DNA from: Mycobacterium shigaense
GTDB taxonomy: Bacteria > Actinomycetota > Actinomycetes > Mycobacteriales > Mycobacteriaceae
Assembly (NCBI RefSeq): GCF_002356315.1
Contig: NZ_AP018164.1
Span: 3,720,001-3,784,000 of the forward strand
Direction of reading: 5' to 3'
Length of the DNA: 64,000 bases
Both the position numbers and the translations under genes were made by a program. The notes under the pieces are model-generated. The model ran no database searches, had not been told where the DNA came from, and was given only the letters and a program-made list of their open reading frames with translations. Positions 1 to 8,641 of this stretch are shown piece after piece. The stretch's first letter is position 1, and every line of letters begins with the position of its first letter.

Positions 1-1
1 C

Positions 2-1600
2 GAGCCGCCGCAGACCACCAGCGACACGGCGCAAACCGACCAAACGAAGGCGCTGTCGCAGACGGTCTCCAATACCGGTGCGCGCATGCAGAGCTTGATG
101 CAGGCGGTTGACCCCAAACCCACCACCACCACCACCATCGACCCGGGCTCCGTCTACGACGCCGGTTCCTCCGGCGCCGGCCTCTTCGTCGACCAGGGCG
201 GCGTCACCGTCGGCGTGGGCTCCACCTTCGAGTTCCCGGCTGGCTCCACCGTCCAAGCGGGCGCCAACGGCGCCGTCATAACCATCCCCAGTGTGTCCGA
301 CTTCCCCGGCCTCACCCTTGGGCCCGGCGCCCTCGTCCCCCAGGCTTACAGCGGTTACACGTTCAGCGTCACGTCCGGCTCCGTGACCGTAAGTTCCGGC
401 GGCACCGTTACGGTCGGTCCCGGCGGCACAGTCACCGGCGGCGTACAAGGCGCCACCGTCAGCGTCACCTCCGGCACCCTGACCCCCGCCGCGGTGACCC
501 CGGCATCGACGACGCCCGCGTCGGCGGCCCCGGCGGCGACTACGACGACCGCAACAACAACGGCAACTACTTCGACGACGTCGACGACGTCGACAACTTC
601 GGCAACATCGTCGACCTCGACGACATCCACGACATCCACGACATCCACGACATCCGGGACGACGTCGGCCGGGACATCGGCGCCCGCGGGGCAACCTTCG
701 GTTCCGGCGGCGCAGCCGCAGTCGGTTGCGGGGGCGCCGCAGGCTGCACCGGCGGCACCGCAGGCCGCTCCGGGTCTGGCCCCGCCGTCGCTCGCGGCAC
801 CCGGGGGTGTACCAGCAGCGGTCGTCGGGGGGCCGGCTTCCGTCGGGGGGCCGGCGGCGCTCGGAGATCCGTCGCAGTGGGCTCCCGGGGTGCAGCAGCC
901 TCCATCTTCTGCGCCGAACGTGGCGCTCGGGAAACACGCGAGCGCACAACCGTTCATCTTGGCCCATCCAGGTCAGGCGGCCACAGTCACTTCGGGCGCG
1001 ACACTGCTGGGTGCCGGCGGTGGCAGCCTTACCACATTCTTTTCCACCAAGCCCTTTTTCAATGGCGGGGAAACCGTGCAAACCAAATTGCAGCATGAAG
1101 CATTAGTGCGCGACGCATCGCTTCAATTCGTGACGATCTTGGATAGGTTACAGGGTGAGATCAGTTTGTCGTCGAAGTTCGAATTATCGGCGAGACTTGA
1201 CGAACTCGTGTCATCCAATCAAGCCGTCAAAAATCTTTTCGAGCAGGTACAGGCCGGCGCGGATGCCGCAACAGCCGATCAGGCGCTTGGGCTCCTTTCG
1301 GGTGCCGCGGAACCAACTCCCACACTTGATCAAATTGTAGCCGCCACGTTCGGCTCGACGCTTGGCGAGACACCTCAAATGGCAGAATTCAGCAGCCTTA
1401 TGACTGAGATCAAATTCATAATGCCCAGCGATGTCTTGTTAAAAGCCCAGTACGCCGCGATCGCCACACTTTTTGCGGCCCATATCTCCGAGGCCGACGC
1501 ACCGGCGAGCCAATGGAGCCAAGTCTCGAGTGCGGCCATCGGTGACCTGATAGGCGCAGTACGAAGCGATTTCGGTTTGGACCCAATAACGCTGACCTAA
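2..1600 (+). CDS. Thr-rich, Gly-rich protein, 5' end outside the window
   Basis: The first ATG is at 86, but the frame is open back to base 2 and the upstream codons read as sensible low-complexity protein, so the gene probably begins before the window. Counting from ATG 86: residues 20-140 are Gly/Ser/Val-rich with repeated short beta-like units; residues about 140-200 are a Thr/Ser tract built from DNA triplet repeats; residues 200-290 are Pro/Ala/Gly-rich; the last 190 residues form a distinct, less biased domain with a short Gly-rich hydrophobic start. That last domain is repeated in the next gene. The low-complexity part resembles the C-terminal regions of mycobacterial PE/PPE-type surface proteins, but no PE or PPE domain is in view, so this is only a suggestion. 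Function unknown. Confidence 0.6.
   Translation, partial: EPPQTTSDTAQTDQTKALSQTVSNTGARMQSLMQAVDPKPTTTTTIDPGSVYDAGSSGAGLFVDQGGVTVGVGSTFEFPAGSTVQAGANGAVITIPSVSDFPGLTLGPGALVPQAYSGYTFSVTSGSVTVSSGGTVTVGPGGTVTGGVQGATVSVTSGTLTPAAVTPASTTPASAAPAATTTTATTTATTSTTSTTSTTSATSSTSTTSTTSTTSTTSGTTSAGTSAPAGQPSVPAAQPQSVAGAPQAAPAAPQAAPGLAPPSLAAPGGVPAAVVGGPASVGGPAALGDPSQWAPGVQQPPSSAPNVALGKHASAQPFILAHPGQAATVTSGATLLGAGGGSLTTFFSTKPFFNGGETVQTKLQHEALVRDASLQFVTILDRLQGEISLSSKFELSARLDELVSSNQAVKNLFEQVQAGADAATADQALGLLSGAAEPTPTLDQIVAATFGSTLGETPQMAEFSSLMTEIKFIMPSDVLLKAQYAAIATLFAAHISEADAPASQWSQVSSAAIGDLIGAVRSDFGLDPITLT
535..690 (+). repeat. Thr/Ser-coding triplet and 9-mer repeat tract
   Basis: Short tandem units of the kind acgacatcc and tcgacgacg follow one another, with four near-perfect acgacatcc copies near 625-660. 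All units keep the reading frame and encode Thr-Thr-Ser runs. Such tracts change length by slippage, and a Thr-rich secreted segment would be a plausible O-mannosylation target in mycobacteria (inference). Confidence 0.7.
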
Positions 1601-1613
1601 GGATGGCAAGCAC

Positions 1614-2252
1614 ATGCACGTGGATCAGGCTGTACTCACTTCGCTCGCGACGTTGCTGGGTGCCGGAGTTGGCGGCTTTACCACATATATGTCCTCCCGA
1701 GCCGCATTTCATCGGGGTGAAACCCTTGAAACCAGGAGGCGGCACGACGCATTGATGCGCGACGTATCGGTTCGCTTCGTCAAAAGTCTCGATATAGTGC
1801 AGGGGGAGATCAGTTCGTCAAAGTTCAACCAATTATCTGCGGGTTTCGATGAACTGGTGTCGTCCAACCAAGAGGTGAAGAAGCTCTTCGAGCGAGTAAA
1901 AGTCGGCGCGTCCGTGGAAACAGATGGCCAAGCGGTCGACACGGCTCCGCGCGCAACGGAACCGACGCCTCTTGCACTTGAGCAAATTGCGGCTGTCACA
2001 TTTCGAGCGGCGCTTCGCGCGTCACCGCACATGGTTGAACTCAACAGCATTATTGCGGAAATGAAGCTGATCATGCCGAACCACATCCTGCAGAAGGCTC
2101 AGTACGCCGCGATCGTCACGCTTTTTGCGGCCCACATCTCCGAGGCGGGCACACCGAACAGCTACTGGAACCAGGCCTCGAGTGCGGCCGTCAGTGACTT
2201 TGTCGAGGCGGTACGAACCAATTTCGGTCTGAACCCAACTGAATTGACTTAA
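1614..2252 (+). CDS. Hypothetical protein, paralogue of the preceding gene's C-terminal domain
   Basis: A 212-residue protein 13 bp downstream of the previous gene, probably co-transcribed. It begins with a short hydrophobic Gly-rich stretch (residues 7-22, LLGAGVGGFTTY) that could be one membrane segment, followed by a mostly helical charged region. It aligns along its whole length with the last 190 residues of the upstream protein: shared blocks include GEIS-SKF, DELVSSNQ-VK-LFE, LKAQYAAI-TLFAAHISEA and the C-terminal FGL-P--LT. The upstream gene looks like a fusion of this domain to a long surface-type repeat region, or this gene is a detached copy. No known function recognised. Confidence 0.75.
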   Translation: MHVDQAVLTSLATLLGAGVGGFTTYMSSRAAFHRGETLETRRRHDALMRDVSVRFVKSLDIVQGEISSSKFNQLSAGFDELVSSNQEVKKLFERVKVGASVETDGQAVDTAPRATEPTPLALEQIAAVTFRAALRASPHMVELNSIIAEMKLIMPNHILQKAQYAAIVTLFAAHISEAGTPNSYWNQASSAAVSDFVEAVRTNFGLNPTELT

Positions 2253-2353
2253 GATCGCACGGTTCGCGGTGGCTGGAGTCCAGCCGTCGGTGACAGGCTG
2301 TGCTGTAGGCGTTTTGGAGATTTGCTGCAGGACGGCAATTCACAGGAGGCAGG

Positions 2354-4681
2354 ATGGCCGACCTCGCGCGCGATACGGAAGAGTTCGGCGGGGTCATCAA
2401 CCCGTTGCTGGCCGATTCCGCCCCGGTCACGCCGTCAATCAGCCACCCGCCCTCCGGCGCACCGAACGTCGTCGTCGTGCTGCTCGATGACGTCGGCTTC
2501 GGCGCGGCGTCCACATTCGGTGGACCGGTCCCGACGTCGGCGTTGGATCGTGTCGCCGCTACCGGACTGCGCTACAACCAATTTCACACGACCGCGCTAT
2601 GTTCGCCGACTCGTGCCGCGCTGTTGACCGGTCGCAACCACCACAGTGCGCACATGGGCACCATTTGCGAGGTCGCGTACGGATTCCCGGGCTACGACAG
2701 CATGATTCCACAGAGCACGGCCACAGTCGCACAGCTGCTGCTACTGAATGGTTACAGCACGGCGCTCTTCGGCAAGGCCCACATCACCCCGACGTGGGAG
2801 ATCGGCCCCGCCGGCCCGTTCGAGCGCTGGCCGACCGGCCTCGGATTCGAACGGTTCTACGGTTTCCTGGGCGGCGATACTTCGCAATACGAACCGGCGC
2901 TCTATGACCAGACCACTCCGATCGAGCCGTACCTCGACCGCGACGACTACCACCTCAGCGAGGATCTTGCCGACAAGACAATCGAGTGGATCCGGCTGCA
3001 AAGGACCTCGGCGCCCGATAAGCCGTTCTTCATTTACCTCGCACCTGGCGCGACACACAGCCCCCACCAGGTATGGCCGGAATGGTCGGACCGATTCGCC
3101 GGCCAGTTCGACGACGGCTGGGATGCGTTGCGCGAACAGACATATGCCCGCCAGATCGCGATGGGTATCATTCCCGACGGCGCCCGCCTGACCCCCCGTC
3201 CCGAGCAGATACCCGCGTGGGCCGACTACGACGATCGGTACAAGCCGGTGGCGCGGCGGCTGATGGAGGTCTACGCGGGCTTCTTAGCCCACACCGACGC
3301 GCAAATCGGGCGGGTCATCGACGCTATCGACGAACTCGGGCAATGGGACGACACGTTGTTCATCTACGTGTGCGGCGACAACGGCGCCTCGGCGGAAGGA
3401 ACCCTGCACGGCGCGTGGAGTTCGCCGGCATTTCAAAACGGGCTGCCCGAGGACCCCGAGTGGTTGCTGGCCCACATCGATGACTTCGGCACGGCACGCG
3501 CCGAAAACCACTACAACGTCGGCTGGGCATGGGCGCTGGACACACCGTTTCAGTGGATGAAGCAGATCGCCTCGCACTTCGGTGGGACCCGCAACGGGCT
3601 GGCCATCTCATGGCCGCGGCAGATCAAAAGCGCGGGGCAACAGCGCAGTCAGTTCCACCACGTCATCGACATCGCACCGACAATTCTCGAAGCCGCCGGA
3701 ATCGACGCGCCCACCCACGTCAAGGGTGTCAAGCAAAAGCCAATCGAGGGCATCAGCATGGGGTACTCATTCGACGACGGCGGCGCCGAAAGCTGCCGCA
3801 CCACACAGTATTTCGAGATCTTTGGCAATCGGGCGATCTATCACGACGGCTGGATCGCGTCGTGCTTTCACGGTCGGCTGCCCTGGCAGCGTACCCAACA
3901 GAGCAAACCGTTCGGCGATGGCGAGCGCTGGGAGCTTTATCACCTGGTCGACGACTTCACGCAGGGTGTCGATCTCGCCGAGCAGCACCCCGACAGATTG
4001 GCCGAATTGAAGGCCGTCTTCGATGCCGAAGCGCGTAAATACGATGTGTACCCCCTCAGCGACGCCACGGTGCTTCGCGCGCTGCCCACCAATCGTCCCA
4101 GCCATCTTGCCGGCCGCACCTCGGTGACCTACTACCCCGGGCAGGTACGCATTCCCGAACCCGTGACGTTGGGCTACACCAGCGCGTCCTTCCGGCTACG
4201 GGCACACGTGCACATACCGTCGGGCGGTGCGCAGGGGGTGATCATCTGCATCGGCGGATCGATGTCCGGGTGGTCGCTCTATGTGCAGGACGGCGTTGCC
4301 CGCTTCACCTACAACTATCTGGGTCATCAGCTCACTACGGTGGCGGCGGCTGATCCGCTACCGGAAGGGCCTGTAGTGCTTGGCCTTTCGTTCGACTACG
4401 ACGGCGGCGGGCTGGGCAAGGGCGCCACGGTGACACTGCGCGTCAACAACGTAGCCGTAGCAAGCGACCGGGTCGAGCGGACCGTGCCGTTCCGATTCTC
4501 GATGAGCGGCGAAACCTTGGATGTCGGCACCGACACCGGCTCGCCCGTCGCGCCCTACGGTCACAATTTCGAATTCACGGGCCGTATCGACCGCGTCGAC
4601 GCCACCGTTGATCCGCGACCGGCCGACCTAGCCGCCGGGCTCGCCCAGGCGGAGCTGCGCGCCGCAGTCTCCGCCCAATAA
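2354..4681 (+). CDS. Arylsulfatase (type I, formylglycine-dependent)
   Basis: A 775-residue sulfatase that would hydrolyse sulfate esters. The signature C-S-P-T-R lies at residues 83-87 and is followed by AALLTGR; Cys83 is the residue converted to formylglycine by FGE. Metal-binding Asp pair DD at 45-46 sits at the end of the first beta strand (VVVVLLDDVGFG), and a second metal site GDNGASAEG follows near residue 340. The C-terminal 150 residues are a separate beta-rich domain. Length and architecture fit the large mycobacterial AtsA/AtsD-type enzymes of about 785 residues. The start at 2354 is supported by an upstream GGAGGCAGG. No signal peptide is visible, so it is probably cytoplasmic. 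Substrate unknown. Confidence 0.92.
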   Translation: MADLARDTEEFGGVINPLLADSAPVTPSISHPPSGAPNVVVVLLDDVGFGAASTFGGPVPTSALDRVAATGLRYNQFHTTALCSPTRAALLTGRNHHSAHMGTICEVAYGFPGYDSMIPQSTATVAQLLLLNGYSTALFGKAHITPTWEIGPAGPFERWPTGLGFERFYGFLGGDTSQYEPALYDQTTPIEPYLDRDDYHLSEDLADKTIEWIRLQRTSAPDKPFFIYLAPGATHSPHQVWPEWSDRFAGQFDDGWDALREQTYARQIAMGIIPDGARLTPRPEQIPAWADYDDRYKPVARRLMEVYAGFLAHTDAQIGRVIDAIDELGQWDDTLFIYVCGDNGASAEGTLHGAWSSPAFQNGLPEDPEWLLAHIDDFGTARAENHYNVGWAWALDTPFQWMKQIASHFGGTRNGLAISWPRQIKSAGQQRSQFHHVIDIAPTILEAAGIDAPTHVKGVKQKPIEGISMGYSFDDGGAESCRTTQYFEIFGNRAIYHDGWIASCFHGRLPWQRTQQSKPFGDGERWELYHLVDDFTQGVDLAEQHPDRLAELKAVFDAEARKYDVYPLSDATVLRALPTNRPSHLAGRTSVTYYPGQVRIPEPVTLGYTSASFRLRAHVHIPSGGAQGVIICIGGSMSGWSLYVQDGVARFTYNYLGHQLTTVAAADPLPEGPVVLGLSFDYDGGGLGKGATVTLRVNNVAVASDRVERTVPFRFSMSGETLDVGTDTGSPVAPYGHNFEFTGRIDRVDATVDPRPADLAAGLAQAELRAAVSAQ

Positions 4682-4701
4682 TCACGAAGGCGGGTCGACC
4701 G

Positions 4702-5214
4702 GTGTTGGACATGTGGAGCAGCCTGGTCCCGCTGATCCTGGGCTGCGCCCTGGAGCCGATCAAGCTCGTGATCACCATCATGCTGCTGGGAACGCCCTCG
4801 CGCCTGCGCGCCGCCGGCGCCTGGGTCGGGGGGCATGTCACCACGCGGCTGCTTCATGGCCTCATTTTCGGCAGCATTCTGCACTGGGGGGCACGCAGCG
4901 CCGACAGGGCTCACGCGCACTACTGGATCGTGTCGACCGTGCTTCTGGTGACGGCTCTACTGTTTCTGGTCACCGCGGCGCGGGAGCTGCTGAGCGGCGA
5001 CGACCCCAACGCCCCACCGCCGACGCGGATGGCCGGCCGGCGGGAATCTGCTCATCATCGGCATCGCAGCCTTCTTCCCGCAACGGTCGCGATCCACTCT
5101 GGACCGCGCGCTGCGCTGGCTACGGGAAACAATCGACCCGTCGTGATCGTCGTGGGTCTCGCATTCGGGATCTGGTTCGGGATCAAGGCCTTACGCGGCT
5201 TCGGGATTCTGTAG
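4702..5214 (+). pseudogene. GAP-family (Sap-like) integral membrane protein, decayed
   Basis: The N-terminal 110 residues are a normal GAP-family start: a membrane segment with PLILGCALEPIKLVITIMLL, then VTARLLHG-type and LLLVTALLFLVTAARELL segments. After about position 5035 the family sequence continues in the next frame: NLLIIGIAAFFPQ and TLDRALRWLRETIDP are read in frame 2 until a TGA at 5144. It then returns to the first frame for the closing membrane helix VVIVVGLAFGIWFGIKAL. Most of the middle of the usual 220-260 residue protein is also missing. The open frame of 170 codons is therefore accidental and the gene is very likely dead. In M. tuberculosis, Sap acts in sulfolipid export; no such role is claimed here. 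Confidence 0.75.
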
Positions 5215-5233
5215 CCGCTCAGGTGCGCAGCCC

Positions 5234-5791
5234 TCAGCTCGGCAGATGCCGGCTGATCACCTCAACGAGGTGGCGGCCGACGTCATCGAGCGCATCGGTC
5301 GACTGGGCGGCGAGCGCCATGATGACAGCGCCTTCGATCGCCGCGATGGTCAACGTCGCCAGCGAACGCGCTTCCTCGCGGTCTGCCCCAGATCTCAACA
5401 GGCGGTCGGCGAGAATCGACTGCCAGTCGTGCATCGCCTCGGCGGCCGCTTGTGCGGCGCCCGGCGCATCGGTACGCCCGAGGATGGCGGCGACAATGGG
5501 GCAGCCCGCCTGCAATTCGCTCTGCCGAAGGGTGGTCTTCCACTGGTCGACGAAGGCTTGGACGGCGTGGGCGGGATCGCCGTCGGTCGACCCGATGACC
5601 GCGGTCAACGCTTCCCCGGCCACGCGAACGGCTTCGGTGACGAGTTCTTCTTTTCCGCCCGGAAAATTGAGGTAGACGGTGCGTCGAGCGACCCCACTGT
5701 CTTCCAGCAACGCGTTGAGGCCGGTTCCGGCCACACCCCTGCGTTGAATCAGCCCCGTCACACTCGCAATGAGTGCTTCGCGTGCGGTCAT
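5234..5791 (-). CDS. TetR family transcriptional regulator
   Basis: A 185-residue repressor. The N-terminal helix-turn-helix covers residues 8-52 (ALLEDSGVARRTVYLNFPGGKEELV), and the C-terminal ligand domain has the Cys-Pro (AGCPIVAAI) feature of the LmrA/YxaF-like TetR group. It is transcribed away from the Ddn-type gene at 5897. Two tandem copies of a 20-bp operator-like sequence begin 7 bp upstream of its ATG, so autoregulation and control of the divergent gene are likely. With so little leader, the mRNA may be leaderless. Ligand unknown. Confidence 0.88.
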   Translation of the reverse strand: MTAREALIASVTGLIQRRGVAGTGLNALLEDSGVARRTVYLNFPGGKEELVTEAVRVAGEALTAVIGSTDGDPAHAVQAFVDQWKTTLRQSELQAGCPIVAAILGRTDAPGAAQAAAEAMHDWQSILADRLLRSGADREEARSLATLTIAAIEGAVIMALAAQSTDALDDVGRHLVEVISRHLPS

Positions 5792-5797
5792 GGGTTG

Positions 5798-5837
5798 TAC
5801 TATACCAATCGGTCTACTACTATACCAATTGGTCTAC
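5798..5837. promoter_or_regulatory. Tandem 20-bp operator repeats for the adjacent TetR
   Basis: Two head-to-tail copies (5798-5817 and 5818-5837) of tactataccaatyggtctac differ at one base. Each contains the dyad ACCAAT-YGGT; in the second copy ACCAATTGGT is a perfect palindrome. Position between two divergent genes, one of them TetR, makes this a probable double operator (inference from sequence symmetry). Confidence 0.75.
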
Positions 5838-5896
5838 TGCCGCCTATGCGGGCGGAAGGGCCGCGGGCCGAACGGGTTTCGAGTACGGAGACAACG

Positions 5897-6325
5897 ATGA
5901 CGAGGACGAGCGAGGACAAGACGCTGCGGAAATTTCGCAGGGAACGTGCGGTGGGCCGGTATTTGTTCAACCCGACGGTCAAAGCGCTGAACCGACTGGG
6001 CGTGCGTACCGCGCTGGCCACCGAACTGGAGACCATCGGCCGCAGGACCGGCCAGGCGCGCCGCGTTCCCGTGTCGGTGCAATTCGAAGACAATGGGGCA
6101 TGGGTGATCTGTCAGCATGGCGCCCGCTCCGGCTGGGGCAGCAATATCGCCGGGAATCCGAACGTGCGTGTGCGCCAAGGGAATAACTGGCGTACCGGAG
6201 TCGCCGCGTTCCGGCCGGATGACGATGTGGTCGCGCGCGGACGCCAGTTCGGGCGGCTGGCCGCCAGGATGGTCAAGGCGCTCGAAACGACACCTGTATC
6301 CGTGCGGATCGACTTCACCGACTAG
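5897..6325 (+). CDS. Deazaflavin (F420)-dependent nitroreductase family protein, Ddn/DUF385-like
   Basis: A 142-residue protein of the Ddn fold: split beta-barrel with the family motif ETIGRRTGQARRVPVSVQFEDNGAWVICQHGARSGW in outline. I chose ATG 5897, after GGAGACAACG, because family similarity begins there; the frame is open much further upstream, without homology. Members bind F420 and reduce quinones, nitro compounds or similar acceptors. Divergent from the TetR gene across the tandem operator, so it is the probable regulated target. An IS481-family element has inserted exactly at its TAG stop codon, leaving the protein complete. Confidence 0.82.
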   Translation: MTRTSEDKTLRKFRRERAVGRYLFNPTVKALNRLGVRTALATELETIGRRTGQARRVPVSVQFEDNGAWVICQHGARSGWGSNIAGNPNVRVRQGNNWRTGVAAFRPDDDVVARGRQFGRLAARMVKALETTPVSVRIDFTD

Positions 6326-6326
6326 C
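6321..6326. repeat. Target-site duplication (left copy) of the IS481-family element
   Basis: ACTAGC here is repeated at 7444-7449 directly outside the right inverted repeat. It fits the NCTAGN target preference known for IS481. Confidence 0.85.
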
Positions 6327-7443
6327 TGTGATGTCCAGGGAGGTTGTTTCTCCCGTTATCGGTGAGTCTGTGTGACAGGGAAGGCCTCCGGTTGTGAAGT
6401 GGAGCTGTCTAGGAACCGCTTCATCAACCAGGAGGCCTTCGTGTCCCACGCTAACGCTGCACTGACCCCGCGCGCTCGATTGAGGCTCGCCAGACTCGTC
6501 GTCGAGTCCGGTTGGACCTACGCGGCGGCGGCGAAGATGTTCATGGTCGCCCCGCGAACCGCCAAGAAGTGGGCCGATCGGTTCCGCGCCGAGGGGCCCG
6601 CCGGGATGGCCGACCGCAGCTCACGTCCGCACGTCAGCCCCACCAGGACCGCACCGGCGCTGATGCGCCGGATCGTGGATCTGCGATGGCGCAAGCGGCT
6701 CGGGCCGGTGCAGATCGGCGGGCGCTTGGGGGTGCCGGCCTCCACTGTGCACGCGGTACTGACCCGGTGCCGCATCAACCGGCTATCCCACATCGACCGC
6801 GTCACCGGCGAACCGCTGCGCCGCTACGAACATCCCCATCCCGGCGCGTTGATCCACGTCGACGTCACCAAGTTCGCCAACATCCCCGACGGTGGCGGTC
6901 ACAGATTCCTGAGTCGAGAACAAAGCAAACGCAACGCCATCGCCACCGGCCACCGCACCGGGGAACGCGGTGGCATCTCGACGAATTACCGCCCGAAGAT
7001 CGGAATCGCGTTCGTACACACCGTGATCGACGATCACTCTCGGATGGCTTACGCCGAGATCTGTACCGATGAGAAGGCCGCGACGGCCGTCGCCGTGCTG
7101 CAGCGCGCAGTCGCGTGGTTCGCCGAGTGCGGGGTCGTCGTCGAACGAGTGCTCTTAGACAACGGATCGGCCTACCGATCCTTCGCGTGGCGTGACGCCT
7201 GTGCCGAGTTGCGCGTCACTCCGAAGCGGACCCGCCCGTACCGGCCGCAAACCAACGGAAAGATCGAGAGATTCCATCGCACCATGGCCGACGGTTGGGC
7301 CTACGCCCGTCACTACCAGTCCACTAAAGAACGCGACACCGCTTTAGCGGGCTGGCTGCACTTCTACAATTTCCATCGAGCCCACTCCGCCATCGCAGGC
7401 AAGCCACCAGTCACCAGACTGACCAACCTCCCTGGACATCACA
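6327..7443. mobile_element. IS481-family insertion sequence, complete (1117 bp)
   Basis: The ends are perfect 20-bp terminal inverted repeats, TGTGATGTCCAGGGAGGTTG at 6327-6346 and its complement at 7424-7443, flanked by a 6-bp duplication ACTAGC. One transposase gene fills the element. The ends and duplication are undamaged, which points to a recent insertion. The transposase stop codon TAG (7446-7448) is supplied by the duplicated target, outside the element. Confidence 0.93.
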
Positions 7444-7448
7444 ACTAG
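6441..7448 (+). CDS. IS481-family transposase
   Basis: A 335-residue DDE transposase. The N-terminal helix-turn-helix segments (ARLVVESGWTYAAAAKMFMV, then a second HTH) precede an integrase core. The catalytic triad is readable: first Asp in LIHVDVTKF, second Asp in VLLDNGSAYRS, Glu in NGKIERFHRTM. The start is GTG 6441, preceded by GGAGG with 5-bp spacing, although the frame opens earlier at 6372. The final codons are inside the right terminal repeat and the stop codon belongs to the target duplication. Confidence 0.93.
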   Translation: MSHANAALTPRARLRLARLVVESGWTYAAAAKMFMVAPRTAKKWADRFRAEGPAGMADRSSRPHVSPTRTAPALMRRIVDLRWRKRLGPVQIGGRLGVPASTVHAVLTRCRINRLSHIDRVTGEPLRRYEHPHPGALIHVDVTKFANIPDGGGHRFLSREQSKRNAIATGHRTGERGGISTNYRPKIGIAFVHTVIDDHSRMAYAEICTDEKAATAVAVLQRAVAWFAECGVVVERVLLDNGSAYRSFAWRDACAELRVTPKRTRPYRPQTNGKIERFHRTMADGWAYARHYQSTKERDTALAGWLHFYNFHRAHSAIAGKPPVTRLTNLPGHHN

Positions 7449-7449
7449 C
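7444..7449. repeat. Target-site duplication (right copy)
   Basis: ACTAGC, the direct repeat of 6321-6326. It contains the TAG that terminates the transposase frame. Confidence 0.85.
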
Positions 7450-7569
7450 CGTCGGATGTCGAGCTTCATCTCGGCTGTTCTTGACCTACAGCCCCTGCGG
7501 GAATACGTCCACTGACCGCCTGACCAGGCATCTTCCCGATCACACAGCCGATGAGGCACAATCGCGCTG

Positions 7570-8607
7570 GTGACGAATCCGCAAGGACCTCCAGGCGGCG
7601 ACCCGTCGGAAGGGGCCCGCCCGCCCGCACCCGGCGGCCCACCCAACCTGCCTGCTCCCCCGCGGCCCGCGCAACCGTCCGAGTACGAGACTCGCCAAAT
7701 CCGGCACCCCGGCCCGCCGCCGCGGCGACCGCCGCAACCGCCGGGGCCTCCGCAGGGCTTCCCGCCGAACCCGCAGTCCGCTGCTCGGCCACGGCCGTAC
7801 GAGGAATCGCCCACTACCCAGCTGGCGGCGCCGGCGCAGCCTCAGGACGCACCGACGACGCGGAAGCGCGGTTTCTTCCGCAAGAAGCGGTCGATCGCTT
7901 TGATCCTCGGCATCGTGGTCGCCGTTGTGGTCGCGGCCCCGGTCGGCGTCGAGCTGTACGTCCGCAACCAGGCGAGCGGCAAGGTCGGCGACGCGGTGCA
8001 GTGCGAGGTGCAGGACAGCGCGACCGTCTCGTTCGCCACGGCTCCGCCAGTCGCCTGGCAATACCTGACCGGGCACTATCCCGACATTTCGGTCCAGACC
8101 GCGGGTAACCAGATCCGCCAGGCCAAGGGCATGAAGATCGGCATCGACATTCGGGACATCCGGCTGAACCAGAGCACCAACTCGGCGGGCACCATCGCGT
8201 CGCTCAACGGCACCATCACCTGGTCATCGGACGGCATCAAGCAGTCGATCCAGAGCGCGATCCCGACGATCGGCAGCCTGGTGGCCAGCAGCGTGACCAC
8301 CAACCCGAGCGATGGCACCGTCTCCTTGAAGGGCCTGCTGGACAGCGCCACCCTCAAGCCGGTGATCGCCAACAACGGGGTGTCGCTGCAAGTGGCCAAC
8401 TTGACCGCGCTGGGATCCACGATGTCGACGGAGAGCGTGCAGAAAAGCCTCGATGACTACACGGCGAAGGCGACGCAGAACTACCCGCTGGGCATCCACG
8501 CCGACGGCATCAAGGTCACCGACAGCGGCATCGAGGCGACCTTCTCGAGCACCAACGCGACGATCCCGGCCGGCGGCAGCCAGGACAGCTGCTTCGCCAA
8601 CGTCTGA
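7570..8607 (+). CDS. Proline-rich DUF2993 membrane-anchored protein (Rv0479c-like)
   Basis: A 345-residue protein with three parts. Residues 1-105 are a Pro/Gly/Arg-rich cytoplasmic tail; residues about 112-134 are one membrane segment (IALILGIVVAVVVAAPVGVEL) preceded by RKKR; the rest is an extracytoplasmic domain of the DUF2993 (LmeA-like) type with VSVQTAGNQIRQAKGM and PLGIHADGIKVTDSGIEATF. The opening MTNPQGPP and the overall plan match what I remember of M. tuberculosis Rv0479c. LmeA, another family member, helps build lipomannan in the periplasm, so an envelope role is plausible. GTG start at 7570. Confidence 0.85.
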   Translation: MTNPQGPPGGDPSEGARPPAPGGPPNLPAPPRPAQPSEYETRQIRHPGPPPRRPPQPPGPPQGFPPNPQSAARPRPYEESPTTQLAAPAQPQDAPTTRKRGFFRKKRSIALILGIVVAVVVAAPVGVELYVRNQASGKVGDAVQCEVQDSATVSFATAPPVAWQYLTGHYPDISVQTAGNQIRQAKGMKIGIDIRDIRLNQSTNSAGTIASLNGTITWSSDGIKQSIQSAIPTIGSLVASSVTTNPSDGTVSLKGLLDSATLKPVIANNGVSLQVANLTALGSTMSTESVQKSLDDYTAKATQNYPLGIHADGIKVTDSGIEATFSSTNATIPAGGSQDSCFANV

Positions 8608-8641
8608 CGGATTCACAGCCGCGTACGCCCGGCCCGTGGCG

